Positions 25,202-32,654 of a stretch of DNA of 64,000 nucleotides are shown here, piece by piece (position 1 is the first letter of the stretch; every line of letters starts with the position of its first letter). Source of the stretch: Harenicola maris (GTDB lineage: Bacteria; Pseudomonadota; Alphaproteobacteria; Rhodobacterales; Rhodobacteraceae); NCBI GenBank assembly GCA_018524345.1, contig JADQAZ010000002.1, forward strand, positions 496,001-560,000, in the 5' to 3' direction. Below the pieces are notes generated by a model that did not search any database, was not told the DNA's origin, and saw only the letters and a list, made by a program, of their open reading frames with translations. The position numbers were made by a program, and so were the translations under genes.

Positions 25202-27132
25202 AACGAACTCTTGGCACATGCTATTATCCCGAACACTGGGACGAGGCGATTTGGGCGCAGGACGCCGCCCGCATGGTGGAGCTTGGGCTGACATGGGTGC
25301 GGATTGGTGAATTCGCATGGAGCCGGATCGAGCCCGCACCCGGCACGTTTGACTGGGGCTGGCTGGACCGCGCGATGGATGTCCTTGGCAATGCCGGGCT
25401 GCGCGTGGTTCTGGGCACGCCAACTGCGACGCCGCCGCGTTGGGTGGCGGATAAATACCCCGATATGTTTGCGCTGGATGCCGAGGGGCGTGTGCGCGGT
25501 TTTGGCTCGCGGCGGCATTATTGCTTTAGCCACGAGGGCTATCGTGCCGAATGTGCCCGCATCGTAGAGGCCGTGGCAGAGCGTTACGGCGCGCATCCGG
25601 CCCTCGCCGCTTGGCAGACGGACAATGAATACGGTTGCCACGACACCACGATTTCCTACAGCCCCGCGGCGCGAGAGGCGTTTCAGGGCTGGCTTCGGGG
25701 GCAGTATCCCGGTGCGGGGAATGACGGGGACATCGGGGCGCTGAACCGCGCCTGGGGCAATGTCTTTTGGTCGATGGAGTATGACAGTTTTGAGCAGATC
25801 GGCCTGCCGAACCTGACTGTGACAGAGCCGAACCCCTCCCATGCCTTGGCGTTCCGGCGGTTCAGCTCGGATCAGGTTGTGTCTTTTAACGCGCTGCAAT
25901 GCGAGATTATCCGGCGCTATTCCGATGCGCCGATCTCGCATAACTACATGGGCCGGATCACCGATTTCGACCATTTCGCCGTGGGCGAGGATATGGAGAT
26001 CGCGACTTGGGACAGCTACCCCCTTGGGTTCCTTGAGGATCGCGTCGGGGCGAGTGTTGATGTGCAGCGTGCCTTTTCCAAACAGGGCGATCCGGATTTT
26101 CAGGCCTTTCACCACGATCTTTACCGCGCCGTCGGCAAGGGCCGTTGGTGGGTGATGGAGCAGCAGCCCGGGCCGGTGAACTGGGCGCCCCATAACCCCG
26201 CGCCCCTGCCCGGAATGGTGCGTCTTTGGACATGGGAGGCCTTTGCCCATGGGGCGGAGGCGGTGTGTTATTTCCGCTGGCGTCAGGCGCCCTTTGCGCA
26301 GGAACAGTTGCACGCGGGGCTTTTGCGGCCCGACAGCGCCGAGGCCGCGGGCATGGCCGAGGCGCGCAGCGTGGCACAGGAGCTTGCCGAGGCGCCGGAT
26401 GTTGGCGGGGCGCAGGCCCCCGTTGCCCTGATTTTCGACTACGACGCCGATGCCGCTTGGGCCGTGCAGCCCCAGGGGAATGGCGCAGACGGGGCGGGGC
26501 TTAGCTATTTTGCCCTCGTGTTTGATTTCTATCGCGCGCTGCGGCGGCTTGGGCTGTCGGTGGATATTGTCTCTCCCGAGACGCGGGATTTTGCGGGCTA
26601 TCGTCTGATCCTTGCGCCGGGGATGATGCATATGGATGAGGGGCTGAAGACGGCCCTGAGTGCGGGGAGCGCGAAAGTTTTGGTTGGCCCCCGTGGTGCT
26701 TGCAAGACCTTTGACATGGCAATCCCTGTTCCGCTGCCACCGGCCCTGCCGGGACTGGATGCGGAGGTGAGCTATGTTGAGACTCTGCGGGGTGACTGCC
26801 CGATCGCTTTGGAAAATGGCGGGTCGTTTGTGCATTGGCGCGATGCGATGGAAGGCTCTGCGCGGGTGCTGGAGCGTGACGCCAATGGTGCGCCTGCTGT
26901 GATGCAGGGGGGCGTTTGGCGTTATGTCGCGGGGTGGCCCGATGCCGAGGCGGTGCTTCGGATTGTGTGGGATGCCTGCACCGATGCGGGGGTAGAGGTA
27001 GAGCCGATGCCCGGCGCATTGCGCCGCCGTGAGACCGGGTCAGAGGTGTTCTGGTTTAACTATGCGGCTGAGGAAGTGCATCATGAGGGGCGGATCTTTG
27101 GCCCCGCGTCCGTGACGCGCGATACTCTGTAG
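25198..27132 (+). CDS. Beta-galactosidase, glycoside hydrolase family 42
   Basis: 644 aa. The TIM-barrel domain starts LGTCYYPEHWDEAIWAQDA. Acid/base Glu144 is in WQTDNEYGCH and nucleophile Glu321 in WWVMEQQPGP. The trimerisation (beta-galactosidase B) domain and a short C-terminal beta domain follow. Cytoplasmic, no signal peptide. It frees galactose from beta-galactosides to feed the same pathway. Last gene of the operon; a strong terminator follows at once. Confidence 0.94.
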   Translation: MKRTLGTCYYPEHWDEAIWAQDAARMVELGLTWVRIGEFAWSRIEPAPGTFDWGWLDRAMDVLGNAGLRVVLGTPTATPPRWVADKYPDMFALDAEGRVRGFGSRRHYCFSHEGYRAECARIVEAVAERYGAHPALAAWQTDNEYGCHDTTISYSPAAREAFQGWLRGQYPGAGNDGDIGALNRAWGNVFWSMEYDSFEQIGLPNLTVTEPNPSHALAFRRFSSDQVVSFNALQCEIIRRYSDAPISHNYMGRITDFDHFAVGEDMEIATWDSYPLGFLEDRVGASVDVQRAFSKQGDPDFQAFHHDLYRAVGKGRWWVMEQQPGPVNWAPHNPAPLPGMVRLWTWEAFAHGAEAVCYFRWRQAPFAQEQLHAGLLRPDSAEAAGMAEARSVAQELAEAPDVGGAQAPVALIFDYDADAAWAVQPQGNGADGAGLSYFALVFDFYRALRRLGLSVDIVSPETRDFAGYRLILAPGMMHMDEGLKTALSAGSAKVLVGPRGACKTFDMAIPVPLPPALPGLDAEVSYVETLRGDCPIALENGGSFVHWRDAMEGSARVLERDANGAPAVMQGGVWRYVAGWPDAEAVLRIVWDACTDAGVEVEPMPGALRRRETGSEVFWFNYAAEEVHHEGRIFGPASVTRDTL

Positions 27133-27133
27133 G

Positions 27134-27168
27134 AAAAGGGGCCAGCGAGTATTTCGCTGGCCCCTTTT
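27134..27168. terminator. Bidirectional rho-independent terminator
   Basis: A 15-bp perfect stem, AAAAGGGGCCAGCGA (27134-27148) and TCGCTGGCCCCTTTT (27154-27168) with loop GTATT. It has T-tracts on both sides and lies between convergent genes ending at 27132 and 27172, so it serves both. Confidence 0.93.
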
Positions 27169-27171
27169 TCT

Positions 27172-28284
27172 TTAGTTGTTGATCTGGTTCGCGACGCCGA
27201 AGGTGCTTCCGATCAGGGAGAAGATCGTGCGGGCGTTATTTACCGGGCTCTCCGTGACCAGAACCGTATCCTGCGGATGGATGTAGAAGTTCCCGGCGGA
27301 GAACAGGCCATCGGCCGTTGTCAGGTCAATCGTGAAGACGGTGCGCGAATTGCTTGGGCCGCTGCCGTCGCTGCGCACGGCATTGGCGCCATATTCACGT
27401 AGGATCAGAACGCCCTTTGGATCGGCGCGGGCATCCTGAATGCCGCCGATAAGGGACATGGCATCAAGGGCAGAGACACGGTCTTGCTCGAAGTAGATAA
27501 GCTCCTCCGTGCCGCTTGCGCCAAGGGCGCGGAAGTAGCGCTGGTCGGCCTCAACCGTCACCTTGTCGCCGCCCTTCACGATGGAATCGAGCGACGGGTT
27601 CGCCAGCATTTTCGCCATGGAGATACGGTAGGTTTTCCCCGCGCGGATCAGGCGGACATGGGGGTTGCGCAGGGCCGTGCTTGCGCCGCCGCCTTGGGCG
27701 ATCAGGTTCAGAACGGTAAAGTGCCCCTCTGGCAGTTGCACCGGACCGGGGGCGGTGACGCCGGAGACAAGGGAAACAGAGCTGCGCGAGCCGGGTGTGA
27801 TATTCAGCTGCACCTGCGCGGAGGGGACGATCTGGATCATTTCCCGCTCCAGCTGCCGCCGCGCGGCCTCTGGCGTTTTGCCGGCGATGCGTTGGTTGCC
27901 GAGATAGGGGACAAAGATGCTGCCAGAGGCGCTTACCTTAATGCCCTCGATCGCGACGAGCTTTTGCCCCGGCGCGGTCAGCAGGGAGTTGTCCTCAGAA
28001 TCCCAGATGATCAGGTCAACCGCATCAAACGGGCTGATGCGAAGCTCCGCCGGTTCATGGCTGTGCGACAGCCAGCCGTAGGTGCGGAAATTCCCCGTCA
28101 TGGGCCATGAAGCAACTTGCCCGACTGTGTCGCGGGTGACTTGATACACCGCGATTTGAGGGAACTCTTCGTTCGCCTCCTTCAGGATTTCAGATTGCAG
28201 AGCAGCGCCGCGGGGCAAACTGCACCCGGCGAGAAGCGAAACCACCAATAACGGTGTAAAAAGCAGCCTTAAAAAGGTCAGCAC
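27172..28284 (-). CDS. Polysaccharide export outer-membrane lipoprotein (Wza family)
   Basis: 370 aa from GTG at 28284, which has GGGGGA five bases upstream. A TTG at 28335 would add 17 residues and has no clear ribosome site. Lipoprotein signal with lipobox LLAGC. The export domain follows (ISPFDAVDLIIWD, ISASGSIFVPYLG-like GSIFVPYLGNQRI, ARRQLEREM) and then SLBB-type repeats (VSGVTAPGPVQLPEG, LNLIAQGGG, TVLVTESP). It forms the outer-membrane channel for polysaccharide. It may serve the second locus and also the first, which lacks its own Wza. Confidence 0.88.
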   Translation of the reverse strand: MLTFLRLLFTPLLVVSLLAGCSLPRGAALQSEILKEANEEFPQIAVYQVTRDTVGQVASWPMTGNFRTYGWLSHSHEPAELRISPFDAVDLIIWDSEDNSLLTAPGQKLVAIEGIKVSASGSIFVPYLGNQRIAGKTPEAARRQLEREMIQIVPSAQVQLNITPGSRSSVSLVSGVTAPGPVQLPEGHFTVLNLIAQGGGASTALRNPHVRLIRAGKTYRISMAKMLANPSLDSIVKGGDKVTVEADQRYFRALGASGTEELIYFEQDRVSALDAMSLIGGIQDARADPKGVLILREYGANAVRSDGSGPSNSRTVFTIDLTTADGLFSAGNFYIHPQDTVLVTESPVNNARTIFSLIGSTFGVANQINN

Positions 28285-28449
28285 AAGTATCCCCCACTTT
28301 GCCGATGATGCGCGTCTGGCAGGACGCTGCCACAAGATAGGGTAGGTGGCGGGAAATGGTCAACGTAGATACTGTGTAATTTCTTCAATTTGGGCCCCTT
28401 TTTCAGGGAGCATCGCTTATCAAAGTAAATCAATGGTTTCCTTGCCAGC

Positions 28450-28475
28450 AAAAGTGACGAAATAGCATCACTTTT
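28450..28475 (-). terminator. Weak AT-rich hairpin after the second priming transferase
   Basis: AAAAGTGA (28450-28457) and TCACTTTT (28468-28475) around a 10-base loop, seven bases past the minus-strand stop. The distal arm ends in TTTT in transcript orientation. The stem is short and AT-rich. It could also be an operator for the Wza-like gene downstream. Confidence 0.4.
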
Positions 28476-28481
28476 CCAAAG

Positions 28482-29165
28482 CTATTTATGGCCGCGCAGC
28501 CGGGCGGCCCGTTTGCCCGGCAGGGGCAGGATTTTCGCCGAGGTCAGCACGATCAAATAGAGGTCCAGCCCGAGGGACTGTTTTTGTTGATATAGAATGT
28601 CCAAATGCGCCTTCCACGGGACGCAGCGGCGGCGATAAGCGGCCTCTGTCGCCTCGGCAGAGGTTTCCTGCCCTAAAATCCATTCTTCATGGGCGTGATA
28701 CAGAACGGTGGCGAGGCCGGTGATTCCCGGCGGCGTTGCCAGAACGCGGGCGTAGATTTCCGGATAGGCCTCGACGTATTTGCGCAGGGGCGGGCGCGGG
28801 CCGACGAAGCTAATGTCGCCCTTCAGCACGTTGAAGAGCTGGGGCAACTCGTCCAGCCGAGTGCGGCGCAACACGCGGCCAATGGGCGTGACGCGATGCA
28901 CCTGATCGCCGCCAAGGGGGCGGATGATCGAGAGGTCGTCAGACAGGGACATCGTGCGGAATTTATACAGGCGAAAGGCCTGTCCTGGCGCGCGCATCCG
29001 TTCCGAGACAAACAACACCGGGCGACCATCGCGCAGGAGGATGATCACTGCGATGATCGCCATGGCGGGCAGCCCCGGCACCAAAAGGATCAGTGCCAGA
29101 ACGATATCAAAGAGGCGTTTGCCGGGGCGCACCGGCGGCTTACTCGGTGGCCTCGTCGCCCTCAT
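28482..29165 (-). CDS. Undecaprenyl-phosphate sugar phosphotransferase (second priming enzyme)
   Basis: 227 aa. KRLFDIVLALILLVPGL membrane helix, PVLFVSERM, FRLYKFRTM, RRTRLDELPQLFNVLKGD, FVGPRPPLRKY and PPGITGLA mark the bacterial sugar transferase family. It starts lipid-linked synthesis of a second polysaccharide or glycan. It overlaps the end of the UDP-glucose dehydrogenase gene by 26 bases, so the two are one transcript. The ending (KQSLGLDLYLIVLTSAKIL) is typical. Confidence 0.9.
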   Translation of the reverse strand: MRATRPPSKPPVRPGKRLFDIVLALILLVPGLPAMAIIAVIILLRDGRPVLFVSERMRAPGQAFRLYKFRTMSLSDDLSIIRPLGGDQVHRVTPIGRVLRRTRLDELPQLFNVLKGDISFVGPRPPLRKYVEAYPEIYARVLATPPGITGLATVLYHAHEEWILGQETSAEATEAAYRRRCVPWKAHLDILYQQKQSLGLDLYLIVLTSAKILPLPGKRAARLRGHK

Positions 29166-30489
29166 CGGGTTTTGCGATCATATCGGGGCGGCCGATACAT
29201 ACGTAGGCGTCAAAGCCCGCCTTCTTGGCGTCTTGCGGGGCGTAGATATTGCGCAGGTCGGCCATGCGGGGTGTTTCCATGCGGCGGGCGACGCGTTTGA
29301 GGTCCAGCGCGCGGAACTCGTTCCACTCGGTCAGCAGCACAACGGCATGGGCCTTTTGCACGGCTTTGTAGGCGTCGTCTGTCCATTGCACACCGGGGAG
29401 GAGATCCTCGCCCTCGCGGCGGCCCTGCGGATCGACCACGCGCACCTTGGCTCCGCCGCCGATCATCGCGGGGATGATGGTCAGGGCGGGGCTTTCGCGC
29501 ATGTCGTCGGTGTTGGGTTTGAAGGTCACGCCGAGTACGGCGATCGTCTTGCCCTTGAAGCTGCCCTCGCAGAGGTCGAGGACCTTGTCGATCATGCGGC
29601 GTTTGATTTCCTCGTTCACCTTGATCACAGTTTCGGTGATCTGCAGGGGCGTGGCTACGTCCTGACCGATGCGGGCCAAGGCCTTGGTATCCTTGGGAAA
29701 ACAGGAGCCGCCATAGCCGGGACCAGCGTGCAGAAACTTGTTTCCGATGCGGCCATCAAGGCCCATGCCCTTGGAGACGGATTTGATATCCGCGCCGACG
29801 CGTTCACAGAGCAGGGCGATTTCGTTGATGAAGGTGATCTTCGTCGCGAGGAACGCGTTGGCGGCGTATTTGATCGTCTCGGCGCTTTCCAGATCGGTGT
29901 AGACCACGGGGAAATCGCGCAGGAACAGCGGGCGGTAGATGTCGCCCATAAGCTCCTCAGCCCGTTCGGTTTGCACGCCGACAACCACGCGGTCGGGGCG
30001 CATGAAGTCATCAATTGCGGCCCCTTCGCGCAGGAACTCCGGGTTGGAGGCCACGTCGAAGTCGGCCTCGGGGTTGGCCTTGCGGACCACATGTTTGACC
30101 TGCTTGTTGGTGCCGACGGGAACGGTGGATTTGGTCACGACAACGGTATAGCCGCGCAGGTTGACGGCGATCTCTTCGGCGGCGGCCATCACATATGTCA
30201 GGTCGGCGTGGCCATCGCCGCGGCGCGTGGGGGTGCCTACGGCGATAAAGACGGCGTCGGCCTCTTGCACGGCGGTGGCAAGGTCATTGGAAAAGGTCAG
30301 ACGCCCTGCGGCGACGTTCTTGGCCATCAGCTCATCAAGGCCGGGTTCGTAGATGGGAACCTCGCCTGCCTCGAGCATGGCAATTTTCGCATCATTCTTA
30401 TCAACGCAGACGACCTCATGGCCGAAGTCGGAAAAGCAGACGCCGGAAACAAGGCCAACATAGCCGGTGCCGATCATTGCGATCTTCAT
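29140..30489 (-). CDS. ugd: UDP-glucose 6-dehydrogenase
   Basis: 449 aa. N-terminal NAD domain KIAMIGTGYVGLVSG, VGTPTRRGDGHADL, then the catalytic Cys in PGYGGSCFPKDTKAL and the C-terminal UDP-binding domain (VLGVTFKPNTDDMRESPAL). It oxidises UDP-glucose to UDP-glucuronate, giving a uronic acid donor for acidic polysaccharides. Upstream of the priming transferase on the minus strand and divergent from the CAP-domain gene at 30654. Confidence 0.95.
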   Translation of the reverse strand: MKIAMIGTGYVGLVSGVCFSDFGHEVVCVDKNDAKIAMLEAGEVPIYEPGLDELMAKNVAAGRLTFSNDLATAVQEADAVFIAVGTPTRRGDGHADLTYVMAAAEEIAVNLRGYTVVVTKSTVPVGTNKQVKHVVRKANPEADFDVASNPEFLREGAAIDDFMRPDRVVVGVQTERAEELMGDIYRPLFLRDFPVVYTDLESAETIKYAANAFLATKITFINEIALLCERVGADIKSVSKGMGLDGRIGNKFLHAGPGYGGSCFPKDTKALARIGQDVATPLQITETVIKVNEEIKRRMIDKVLDLCEGSFKGKTIAVLGVTFKPNTDDMRESPALTIIPAMIGGGAKVRVVDPQGRREGEDLLPGVQWTDDAYKAVQKAHAVVLLTEWNEFRALDLKRVARRMETPRMADLRNIYAPQDAKKAGFDAYVCIGRPDMIAKPDEGDEATE

Positions 30490-30653
30490 GTGAACAATCC
30501 TTTGCTTAGACTTCTACTGTTTTCAAAATTGGCCCTACCGCAAGAAATGACTGCGCAAAAGTGCCTTTCCCGGCGTTGGTTTGCCTCAATCCTGCCGCGG
30601 TTTCCACCCTTCATGGAACTTGTCTGAGGGGGCGTTGCAGTTTTGAGGGAAAC

Positions 30654-31286
30654 ATGCACGCAATTAAAAAAGTGGCCGCTGCGGCCGCGTTAATGATGAT
30701 GGCCGGGGTTACGTCTGCTGAAGCCTGCGCCAGAGTTACTGTTGCCGGGGGTGATGAACGTATCAATCCGGCGAAAATCAGTCAGGTCAAGATTGACCGG
30801 GCGATAAACATGGAGCTGAACTATCAGCGATGCAAACTTGGGCTCAGCGCGCTTGCTGTTGAACCGCGGCTGAGCGCGGTTGCCTATGACCATGCGAACT
30901 GGATGGCGGGGAGCAAGACCCTGAGCCATAAATCCAGCAAACGTGGGCGCAAGTCACTGCGGGCGCGAATTTCCAAGGCGCGTTTGAACGTGCGCCGCGG
31001 GGCGGAAAATATCCTGAGCACGGCCCTGTATCAAACCGAGGGGCCCAACGGGTATCGTGTTGTGAACCGGGCGCAATGCCAGTTCGCGACCCCTGCGGGT
31101 GCGCCGATCCAGCGGCATTCCTACACCAGCCTCGCGCAATATGCGGTGCAGCTGTGGATGAATTCGCCGTCGCACCGGGTCAACCTGTTTGACCGGCGGG
31201 TGCGGATGATGGGCAGCGCGGCGGGATTTGATCCCTCGACGCCCAACTGCGGCACGATTTACCTGACCCAGAATTTCGCTGGCTAA
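30654..31286 (+). CDS. Secreted CAP (SCP-like) domain protein
   Basis: 210 aa from ATG at 30654 with ribosome site GAGGGA. Signal peptide ~1-25 (VAAAAALMMMAGVTSAEA). CAP features: LNYQRCKLGLSALAVEPRLS, YDHANWMAG, LSHKSS, RRGAENIL, WMNSPSHRVNLF and a closing LTQNFAG. Four cysteines could form two disulfides. Exported to the periplasm or beyond; the role of bacterial CAP proteins is poorly defined. Its domain resembles that of the RTX protein at 162. Monocistronic, with a hairpin terminator at 31319. Confidence 0.85.
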   Translation: MHAIKKVAAAAALMMMAGVTSAEACARVTVAGGDERINPAKISQVKIDRAINMELNYQRCKLGLSALAVEPRLSAVAYDHANWMAGSKTLSHKSSKRGRKSLRARISKARLNVRRGAENILSTALYQTEGPNGYRVVNRAQCQFATPAGAPIQRHSYTSLAQYAVQLWMNSPSHRVNLFDRRVRMMGSAAGFDPSTPNCGTIYLTQNFAG

Positions 31287-31612
31287 GGCCCGCGAGAAAC
31301 CTCAAATCTGCGCCAATTCACCGTCTGACCCATGGTCAGGCGGTGATTCTTTGCCGATAGGGTGGATGGCGGAATGGCCGGATTCGCCGGTGCTTCGCCT
31401 GAAAATCAAAGCTTTTTTCGGCCGGGTCTCGCCGAAAACGCGATTTCTGCGGTTGCAGCATAACATTTTAGCAACAGGTGGCGCCTGTTGAGCCGATTTT
31501 GGGTGAAGACTGCCCTCTTGCGAAACGAAATACTTGCACTCCCGGTCGTTTCTGTCATTTTAGCACCGATCCGTGAGGCGCCGTGCCCGCGGAAACGACT
31601 AGGAGTATTACT
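31287..31612. other. Intergenic region with inverted repeats ahead of a small secreted-protein gene
   Basis: 326 bases. After the terminator at 31319-31345 there are two further dyads: TTTTCGGC (31415-31422) with GCCGAAAA (31431-31438), and CAACAGG (31472-31478) with CCTGTTG (31484-31490). The second lies ~120 bases upstream of the small gene's start and could be an operator. No coding sequence or RNA gene is evident. Confidence 0.45.
31319..31345 (+). terminator. Terminator after the CAP-domain gene
   Basis: A 12-bp stem with one G-T pair, CACCGTCTGACC (31319-31330) and GGTCAGGCGGTG (31334-31345), loop CAT, followed by ATTCTTT. It lies 33 bases past the stop codon. Confidence 0.65.
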
Positions 31613-31858
31613 ATGAAAAAGCTGATTGCTTCCGTTGCGATGAGCGTTGCTTTCGCCGGCGCCTCGATTGCTGGTGGCCTTAACGACGCAGAAGTTGAAG
31701 GCGAGCCCTTCATCGTTGAAGAAGGCGGTTCTTCCGCTGGTTCCCTCGGTTCCCTTGGTGGTTCCGGTGGCGCAATCATCGGTGGCGCTGTTCTGCTCGG
31801 TGTTCTTGCTGCAGCCCTTGGTGGTGACGACGACGACGACTCCACAGGCGGCACCTAA
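31613..31858 (+). CDS. Small secreted glycine-rich protein, YjbE/GfcA-like
   Basis: 81 aa from ATG at 31613, ribosome site AGGAG. Signal peptide ~1-20 (LIASVAMSVAFAGASIA), then an acidic patch, a Gly/Ser stretch, a hydrophobic helix (AIIGGAVLLGVLAAALG) and a tail of five Asp followed by Ser-Thr-Gly-Gly-Thr. Size and layout resemble E. coli YjbE/GfcA, the small first product of yjbEFGH-type polysaccharide operons. Here it is convergent with, not leading, the YjbF/YjbH pair. A UUCG-loop terminator follows, so the gene is monocistronic. The family link is by resemblance only. Confidence 0.65.
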   Translation: MKKLIASVAMSVAFAGASIAGGLNDAEVEGEPFIVEEGGSSAGSLGSLGGSGGAIIGGAVLLGVLAAALGGDDDDDSTGGT

Positions 31859-31884
31859 GACTTAGGTCTCATCTGAGAATTTAG

Positions 31885-31915
31885 AAAAGGCAGACCTTCG
31901 GGTCTGCCTTTTTTT
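31885..31915 (+). terminator. Strong terminator with UUCG loop
   Basis: AAAAGGCAGACC (31885-31896), TTCG, GGTCTGCCTTTT (31901-31912) and further T's. It ends the small glycine-rich gene. The A-rich left arm would let it also end the convergent YjbF-type transcript. Confidence 0.93.
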
Positions 31916-31964
31916 ATGCCTGTAAGCTGTGATTTTGATCAGGGCGTGCAAGGGCCCGCGCCGA

Positions 31965-32654
31965 TTACCGGCGCAGGTGTTGGAGGGCGACATCGCCGAA
32001 TTCGGGGCCAACCCATTGGCGCGATTGCCAGACAAAACCGTCTGATCCCACCCAATAGATATTCGTCACCTTCAGCCCGCCAGCGGTGCAGACCTCGCCA
32101 ACTTTGGTGGTGCTGATTGAGCCGCCAGCAGGGTTTGTCACCGGTTCAGACCCGGCAGGGGCAATTTTGCAGTCCAGCCGCAGCGGACGTTCCTGACCCA
32201 GCCCATCGAGATAGCGATAGGTGCGCGTTGTCGTCCCCGACCGGCGCCCTCGAATCAACGCGATGGAGGCGTCGGCCTCTGACGACATCAGATCCTCGCC
32301 CAAGCCGCGGGTGCCGGTGAGAACGCCCTGCTTCAGGATGAGGGTTTGGCGATCCACGGTTGTGAATGTCTGATAGGAGCCGTTGCGTTCGAACTCTCCC
32401 ATCGCGGCGGTGTTCTTGCCGCCATGGGTCAGCGCGATCAGGACCGGCCCCTTGATGGAGGACAAAGCATTGCCCACCAAGTTGGCCGGTGCGCCGCCCG
32501 TGGCTGTGCCCGCGCTTTTGCGGGCCTTGGTGACAGAGGCGAGCGCGCTGTAAACCTCTTTGTAGCCAGCGGTGGCATTGTCTTCGTTGCCACAGCTTGC
32601 AAGGGCGAGTGCAGAGGCAAGGATGCCTGTGATTGTCCGGATCTTGATCGTCAT
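31965..32654 (-). CDS. yjbF: YjbF/GfcB-family polysaccharide lipoprotein
   Basis: 229 aa from ATG at 32654 (MTIKIRTITG) with GGGAGG upstream. Lipobox LASC at ~19-22. The body (PVLIALTHGGKNTAAMGEFERNG, GVLTGTRGLGEDLMSSE, RTYRYLDGLGQERPLRLDC, Cys pair, GFVWQSRQWVGPEFG) is the YjbF/GfcB lipoprotein of group-4-capsule and yjb operons. Outer-membrane lipoprotein, role in polysaccharide export or anchoring not settled. Overlaps the end of the YjbH gene by four bases (ATGA). Confidence 0.85.
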   Translation of the reverse strand: MTIKIRTITGILASALALASCGNEDNATAGYKEVYSALASVTKARKSAGTATGGAPANLVGNALSSIKGPVLIALTHGGKNTAAMGEFERNGSYQTFTTVDRQTLILKQGVLTGTRGLGEDLMSSEADASIALIRGRRSGTTTRTYRYLDGLGQERPLRLDCKIAPAGSEPVTNPAGGSISTTKVGEVCTAGGLKVTNIYWVGSDGFVWQSRQWVGPEFGDVALQHLRR

